The position numbers and the translations under genes are program-made. A stretch of DNA of 64,000 bases, taken from assembly GCA_963682025.1 (NCBI GenBank), contig OY821519.1:100436585-100500584 (forward strand), written 5' to 3'. The DNA is from Cordilura impudica (lineage: Eukaryota > Arthropoda > Insecta > Diptera > Scathophagidae). The notes beneath the pieces were generated by a model. The model searched no databases and was not told the origin of the DNA. It saw only the letters and a list, made by a program, of their open reading frames with translations. This document shows positions 59,058 through 64,000 of the stretch, piece by piece. Every line of letters begins with the position of its first letter. Within the stretch, counting starts at the first letter, position 1.

Positions 59058-59379
59058 TCTATAATATTAATAGGCTAGGCGATTTCTTGTGACCGACGTT
59101 TTGTTCTAGCGTTTTATCCCGATTTTGACCAAACGTATATTATTTGAAAGGTATTTCTTTTTAGCCGTTTTGCAGATTTACAGATTTTTAAGTGTTTGCT
59201 AGTAACACGTACATAAAATTATACAATGCTATGTATGTGTTTGTAATAAAAATGAGTTTGTTATTTGTGTTGATTTGTGAATTGACTATAATCAATTGAT
59301 TACCTTTAGGGTCTTTATTTAATGAAAAAAAAAAATTCCTAAAATTTGCACTCGAATTTCAAGGGCTGGATTCTGCTAG
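59058..59379 (+). mobile_element. Helitron-like repeat
   Basis: From A|TCTATAATATTAATAGGC (59058) to CTAG (59376-59379)|T. It carries an internal deletion compared with the copy at 27881, and the hairpin has one mismatch. Confidence 0.88.
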
Positions 59380-59690
59380 TATATTATAAATAGCTCTAGA
59401 GATGTAATTGAAAAACTAAGCAAACAAACATCAAGATAAGGGAAAAAAATATAAAAGGTCAAAAAAAGTTTGTCCTGAGAACGCCAAACTCTTTGCTGGT
59501 TCTACTATGCTGGCCTAGTATGTTCATCCGGCCTTGGAATTTCTAAATCCCCCCAAAGATGGCTCTTGTATTGTGTTATTGATAGCCATATTGAATATAT
59601 TTTATGTACAGGGTTGCACCATCACCGGAAAAAATCGGCTACGTCAAAAAAAAAAATAATAATAATAATTAAAAACTCCCTCAAATTCTA

Positions 59691-59805
59691 GGGCCGTATG
59701 CAGAAAAATTTAAGTGTACTTTAAGTAGACTTTGTTGTATGTTTTTCATACAAAATTGTTGATAAAGTCTACTTGAATATGCTTTAATTGTTTTGCATAC
59801 GGCCC
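59691..59805. mobile_element. 115-bp foldback MITE, GGGCCGTATGCA ends
   Basis: Nearly the whole element is one inverted repeat: GGGCCGTATGCA...AAGTAGACTTT against AAAGTCTACTT...TGCATACGGCCC. The flanks are CTA and TTA, possibly a decayed 3-bp duplication as in PIF/Harbinger elements. Confidence 0.8.
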
Positions 59806-62229
59806 TTAAGGTTTTATTAAATAACACGAAAATTTAATCACATTCGTGCATGTCTTATATTCAATTGGATAACCCTTTCAAATACCTTTCATATGATATA
59901 TCATAGTTTCTTTGAAAAAAAAGATGGAAAAAACTGAAAAAACCTTTTTGCTACCATTTTTGATCCACTAAATAAGAGATTGGACAGCTAAAAGAAATAC
60001 GGATCACTTATTTTTTCGTATTCTGTAACGTAATCAAGTTTCTTAGCGATCTGCTGGTACCCTGCGGGAGACCTTCCTTGTGAGACCAGTTTCATAATTA
60101 TGTTCACAAACTATAAAACAGATTTTTTTTATAAAGAAGATGCTCCCAGATTCTTAATAAACATTTGTTCACTTTTGTTCCATAGTGTACATGATAATCT
60201 CATTAAAAAGTTTGTTTATTCGTTTTTTTTTCTCTATTCCATTAATGACCTTAGCCAGTACGGTTGAGAGCTGACTATTCTTGTAGCTGGGACTTAGGAG
60301 AAGCAATTAAATTAACAGCATTGTTCGTTTTCATTTTATGTATTTCGTATCCAAATCTATTCAATTTATGCACACAATAACGATCACACATAGCAATAAA
60401 GTCATTAAACTGCATATACAATCAATACACCATAAATTAAAAGCACAATTAAAGCAAATCAAAAACAAAGACGTTTCTGTTACTCGTATATTGAAATGTC
60501 GGTGATTTGGAATTGTTGAAACTAATAATAATTGCAATTTTTTTGTTTGTTTTAAAATTTATAATAACCGCAAATATAAAAAACAAACATGTAATAAATA
60601 CTGTTTTTACAATACAATACAAAAATAAAAAAAAAATACAAAAAAAAATTACACATAAAATTATATAAAAACATTGAAACGCATGAAAAAATACACAATA
60701 GAAAGTTTATTAAATTTTATAATATAAAAGCTTTTTTTTTTTTTTTCTTTTTTTCGAAAAAAATACTCTTAAATTTTTTTCGTAAAACCACAAATTAATG
60801 GTCATACAAAGCAACAATTTTGTCTTTAATAGCAGCCATTTTATCATTAGTTAAAGATTTTTTAATGAGCTGCTTTAACTTGATCGTACGTCCGTCTGTC
60901 TTCTTTAGTTCTTTGTCATTGTTTTTTTTTTTTTTTTATAAATGTTGACTTTTTTTTTTGTTTGACTTTTAACATTCAACAGAGTAAACAAAGTTAATAA
61001 TGTACAATTTATTTATATTTTATGTTGTTATAATGTACTGCATTGTTTCTTGGCAATTAAGTTATTTTTATTTTCATTTAATCAGTCATTTATGTATGTA
61101 TGTATGTGTGTTTTGGGGGGTTTTTTTTTAATGTCGGAAAACAAAACTTGTAGTTTTTCATTTTTATATTTCTGCTGTTGTTGTGACTCCTCTTGCATTT
61201 GAGCTTTCTTGTTGAGTTGTTTATTTACATTTAATTTGTTTAACTAATTTTTATTGACATTTTAAACTTTAAAATTATGTATAGATTGTCTGTCCATCCA
61301 GGTGTCTGTCTGTCCGTCGGTCTTTTGCATGTCAAAATGATGTAAGTTTTTTGTTGCTTTTTTGTTTTAATGATTTGTTTGTTTTATCATGATTTCACTA
61401 GTGATTTGCATGTAATTAACCAAGTAACGCTCAAGTGCATTATGAAACTTGTTTGGAAATGTTTGCTAGTGAAAACGAGAATTTTTTTCATGTAAGCTAA
61501 AATTTTTTCCTCTCGAAAACTCTATACATTATGATCGTTATTCTAAAGGTAAGTGAAATAGATGTTATTCTCAGAATACAGATGGGGTTGAAATATGAAT
61601 TTAACTTGATCTTTTCGTAGGACGTAACTTGTCTTTTATGGATCATGTGATATAAATTTGAACTAATTTTTGGAATGTCATGATTTGGGCTGAGGTTTTC
61701 GTACATTAAAAATTCAACAATGTGCGCTTAAAACATGAATTTTTAAATTACACCAATTCTGAATATTCCCGACGATTTTTCTCCCAGGGGATTTTATTTT
61801 CTTGGGAATATAAACAGGTGTGGAATATTAAAATATGGGAGAGAGTATTACGAATTTTTGACTGCTGCACAAAATATTAGAAATAATATTGGAAATAATT
61901 TAAAAAACTTTTTGGCACATTTGTACAAAAGGAGAAAATTTCCTCGGAATTCTTATTTAAAATTGGGCTGTTTAAAAAATATATTCTTAACACGAGAACG
62001 AAACATTAATCCTTTATAAAATCATTGTAAGGAGCATCAAGAATTTAAAACAAAGTAGGTTTTTGAAATATGTATGTCATATATGTGTGGCAAATTTTCA
62101 GGTAAATCCGTTATCCAGTTTCTTTTTTTTTTAACAATCGATTGGTTTAGACAACTTTTGCTATTTTTGAAAAATTAAAAAAAAAAAGAATTTCGTACTA
62201 ACATAAAACAGTTCTAGTTGAAAGGCAAA
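59806..62229. other. Apparently unique AT-rich DNA, no recognised gene
   Basis: Several homopolymer and simple runs (A-rich 60590-60670, T-rich 60730-60760, ATGT repeat near 61092). Short TCCGTC strings near 60888 and 61313 are not full family B copies. No coding region identified. Confidence 0.4.
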
Positions 62230-62660
62230 TCAAGTATGAATTAGACGAATTCCATGGTACAAGATCACAATTTATGTGTTTTGTGTTTAGGATCATTGCC
62301 CTGATAAAAGTACCAGCCGTCGTTGAGTTCGAGTTTATTTCCACTTTTTGGCAAATTTTCTTTTAGAATTTCTAGTTACAATCGTACGTGTTGGTCCATT
62401 ATCTCATCAGTAAAGTGCAAATCTTTTGGTCCTGCTAGGAAAAATGAACCCCAGGCCATGCTTTACAGTCAATTGTAGGTTATTCAAATGTAGTTCCTGA
62501 TTTCGTCCTCTCCAATCAAGGGTTTCCATTCCAAAACTCAATCATATTATTTGATTACGTCTAATAATAAGGATTAGCTTTCACCTTTCTTAACATAAAA
62601 CATTCTTCGTCTTCAGAGAAAATTTTGTTCTCTTTGTCTAGACATCTTGTTTTAATTTGC
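62230..62660 (-). pseudogene. Tc1-like transposase remnant
   Basis: Minus strand: EECFMLRKV near 62610, then LNNLQLTVKHGLGFIF near 62445-62490 (Tc1 TVKHGGGSVMVWG block) and NDGWYFYQGNDPKHKTHKL near 62275-62330 (second catalytic Asp block, QQDNDPKHT in relatives). Frameshifts separate the blocks; neither end recognised. Confidence 0.75.
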
Positions 62661-62879
62661 TTTTTGTTTGTACGATGGGGTACTATTTATATTTCGGGAA
62701 CTGCCAACACTAATGTCAATAGCTAAAATCCGGCAACACTATAACAAAGTTTGATATTTTTTTAACATAAACGTACTCACAACATTTTGATGTACAAGTG
62801 TTTTATTTACAGTGAGTTAAGAAAATCAATTTCGCCAGAAAATGGAAATTTCAAGAGAAGGTTTTCTTTGTATTTTTTT

Positions 62880-63330
62880 TTCACAACTTTCGACGTGGAT
62901 TATCTTAACAAGAATGTGCCACAAAAATCCATACAGTGCGTGAACTGATAATGCAAGATCTTCATGTGACATATTGTGAGATAGAGGCATCCTTACACAC
63001 TAGTTCCACTGCAATAAATTTTGCATGAACACTCGATTTTGCATGAACACTTAATTGTAAAAAAAAATTTGTTCTCGTTGGATAATAATTTATAATCGCA
63101 AACAAAGGCTCGCATCGATTGGTGTTAGGAAATGATTAAAAAGTCGACCGTGGTTTTTCAAAAGACGTGTATAAAATTGTGATAAGTGACGAATCACGGA
63201 CATGTGCGTATGAGCCAAAACAGCAGTCGACCAACAAAAGTTATTCGTGGAAAAAGCACAGCAAAGCAAATGGTATCCTGTTTCTTCGGCCGAATAGGTG
63301 TAACGAGGTTTTGTCGTAGGCTGGGGTACC
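62880..63330 (+). pseudogene. mariner transposase remnant
   Basis: Plus strand: TVRELIMQDLHVTYCEIEASLHT near 62940-63005 (HTH region), then VISDESRTCAYEPKQQST near 63180-63230 (first catalytic Asp in DES) and, one frame over, PTKVIRGKSTAKQMVSCFFGR near 63230-63290. Degenerate, and the part with the two remaining catalytic residues is not seen. Confidence 0.75.
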
Positions 63331-63511
63331 TTGTCGTGTCCAGGGTATACTCAAGGACCCTCGAAACCTTAAGTAATAATAAGACAGTTATTTTACCCTT
63401 GATGAATAAAATATTATTCTCTTTAAATTACATAAATATTTATATATATTTCAAATACTTCTTCGTCTTACTCGGACCTTCTTGCAAAACAGCAATATTA
63501 GTAGTAGTCGG

Positions 63512-63625
63512 GTATATCGGTGGTCGGCTGCTGATATCGGTGGCAGTCGACCGTATCGGTGGTCGGCTGCGAATATCGGTAGCAGTCGGATGTGCTGGTG
63601 GTCGGCTGCTTATATCGGTGGCAAA
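63512..63625 (+). repeat. 39-bp minisatellite, three units
   Basis: The unit ATCGGTGGTCGGCTGC-NNATATCGGTGGCAGTCG is repeated three times. GC-rich relative to the window. The period is a multiple of three. Confidence 0.85.
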
Positions 63626-63627
63626 CT

Positions 63628-63925
63628 ACGAACAGTCAGCATAAGGACGCTGTGTAAAATACGAACAGTCAGCGTAGGGCCGCTGTGTGAAATACGAACA
63701 GTCAGCGTAGGGCCGCTGTGTAAAATTCGAACAGTCAGCGTAGGGCCGCTGTGTAAAATACGAACAGTCAGCGTAGGGCCGCTGTGTAAAATACGAACAG
63801 TCAACGTATGGCCGCTGTGTGAAATACGAGCAGTCAGCGTAGGGCCGCTGTGTAAAATACGAACAGTCAACAGAAGTCTCTGTGTAACTAACTACGAACA
63901 GTCAGCCTAGGCCGCTGTGTATATG
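63628..63925 (+). repeat. 33-bp minisatellite, nine units
   Basis: The unit ACGAACAGTCAGCGTAGGGC followed by CGCTGTGTAAAAT is repeated nine times, the last two diverged. A 33-bp period keeps frames open on both strands (11-residue repeats such as KIRTVSVGPLC on plus), so open frames here do not by themselves indicate a gene. Confidence 0.93.
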
Positions 63926-64000
63926 GGTTGGATGATGGCCGGAACCGGTCACCCTAAAAATAGAATATGTGTTAGGAACTACTTTGCTGGGAAGTAAATT

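Noticed and set aside
63610..63870. Minus-strand 86-codon frame of 11-residue repeats
   Set aside because: The 33-bp minisatellite keeps several frames open on both strands; no evidence for a protein.
1..64000. tRNA, rRNA or other structured RNA genes
   Set aside because: No cloverleaf or conserved rRNA segment was noticed by eye; a covariance-model search would be needed to exclude them.

Overview
The window is eukaryotic, very AT-rich and made almost entirely of mobile DNA and simple or satellite repeats. The mix (Tc1 and mariner relatives of several lineages, Transib, hAT, short Helitrons, I/Jockey-like LINEs, and a repeat carrying a GGAC tract) suggests an insect, most likely a higher (schizophoran, perhaps calyptrate) fly. 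That is inference from element types. No host protein-coding gene could be recognised; the window looks intergenic or lies inside a large intron.

Layout. 1-7.8 kb: a decayed LINE reverse transcriptase, a Tc1-like pseudogene split by a small LINE insertion, a 750-bp inverted-repeat element and two short Helitrons. 7.8-11.1 kb: a full-length Transib (RAG1-like) transposon with perfect ends and a 5-bp target duplication, its transposase broken by about five frameshifts. 13-20.5 kb: a two-ended Helitron, a CACCC/CAGCC-ended MITE, two copies of a ~780-bp GGAC-tract repeat, and a LINE whose reverse-transcriptase catalytic box is deleted. 20.5-26.6 kb: apparently unique DNA, more repeat copies, a coding-like candidate exon on the minus strand and a second MITE copy. 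26.9-30.6 kb: a nested stack in which a minus-strand LINE is cut by a hAT element and a Helitron, the hAT itself holding another Helitron composite. 31.3-36 kb: mariner remnant, a 160-bp tandem duplication and a long 18-bp minisatellite cut by the third MITE copy.

37-47 kb: a satellite whose ~37-bp monomer is two adjacent palindromes. It forms a 660-bp higher-order repeat on the left and reappears in opposite orientation on the right of a 2.6-kb spacer. The right arm carries a mariner that is intact except for one premature stop. 47-64 kb: more mariner, Tc1, I-like LINE, Helitron and foldback copies, ending in two GC-richer minisatellites (39 and 33 bp).

No genes cooperate here in a pathway. 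The logic of the window is successive insertion. Several insertions can be read exactly because the interrupted sequence is restored when the insert is mentally removed: a Helitron inside the LINE at 29.8-30.2 kb, the MITE inside the minisatellite at 33.9-34.9 kb, and the hAT inside the LINE 3' region. The best biological objects are the Transib element and the palindromic satellite.
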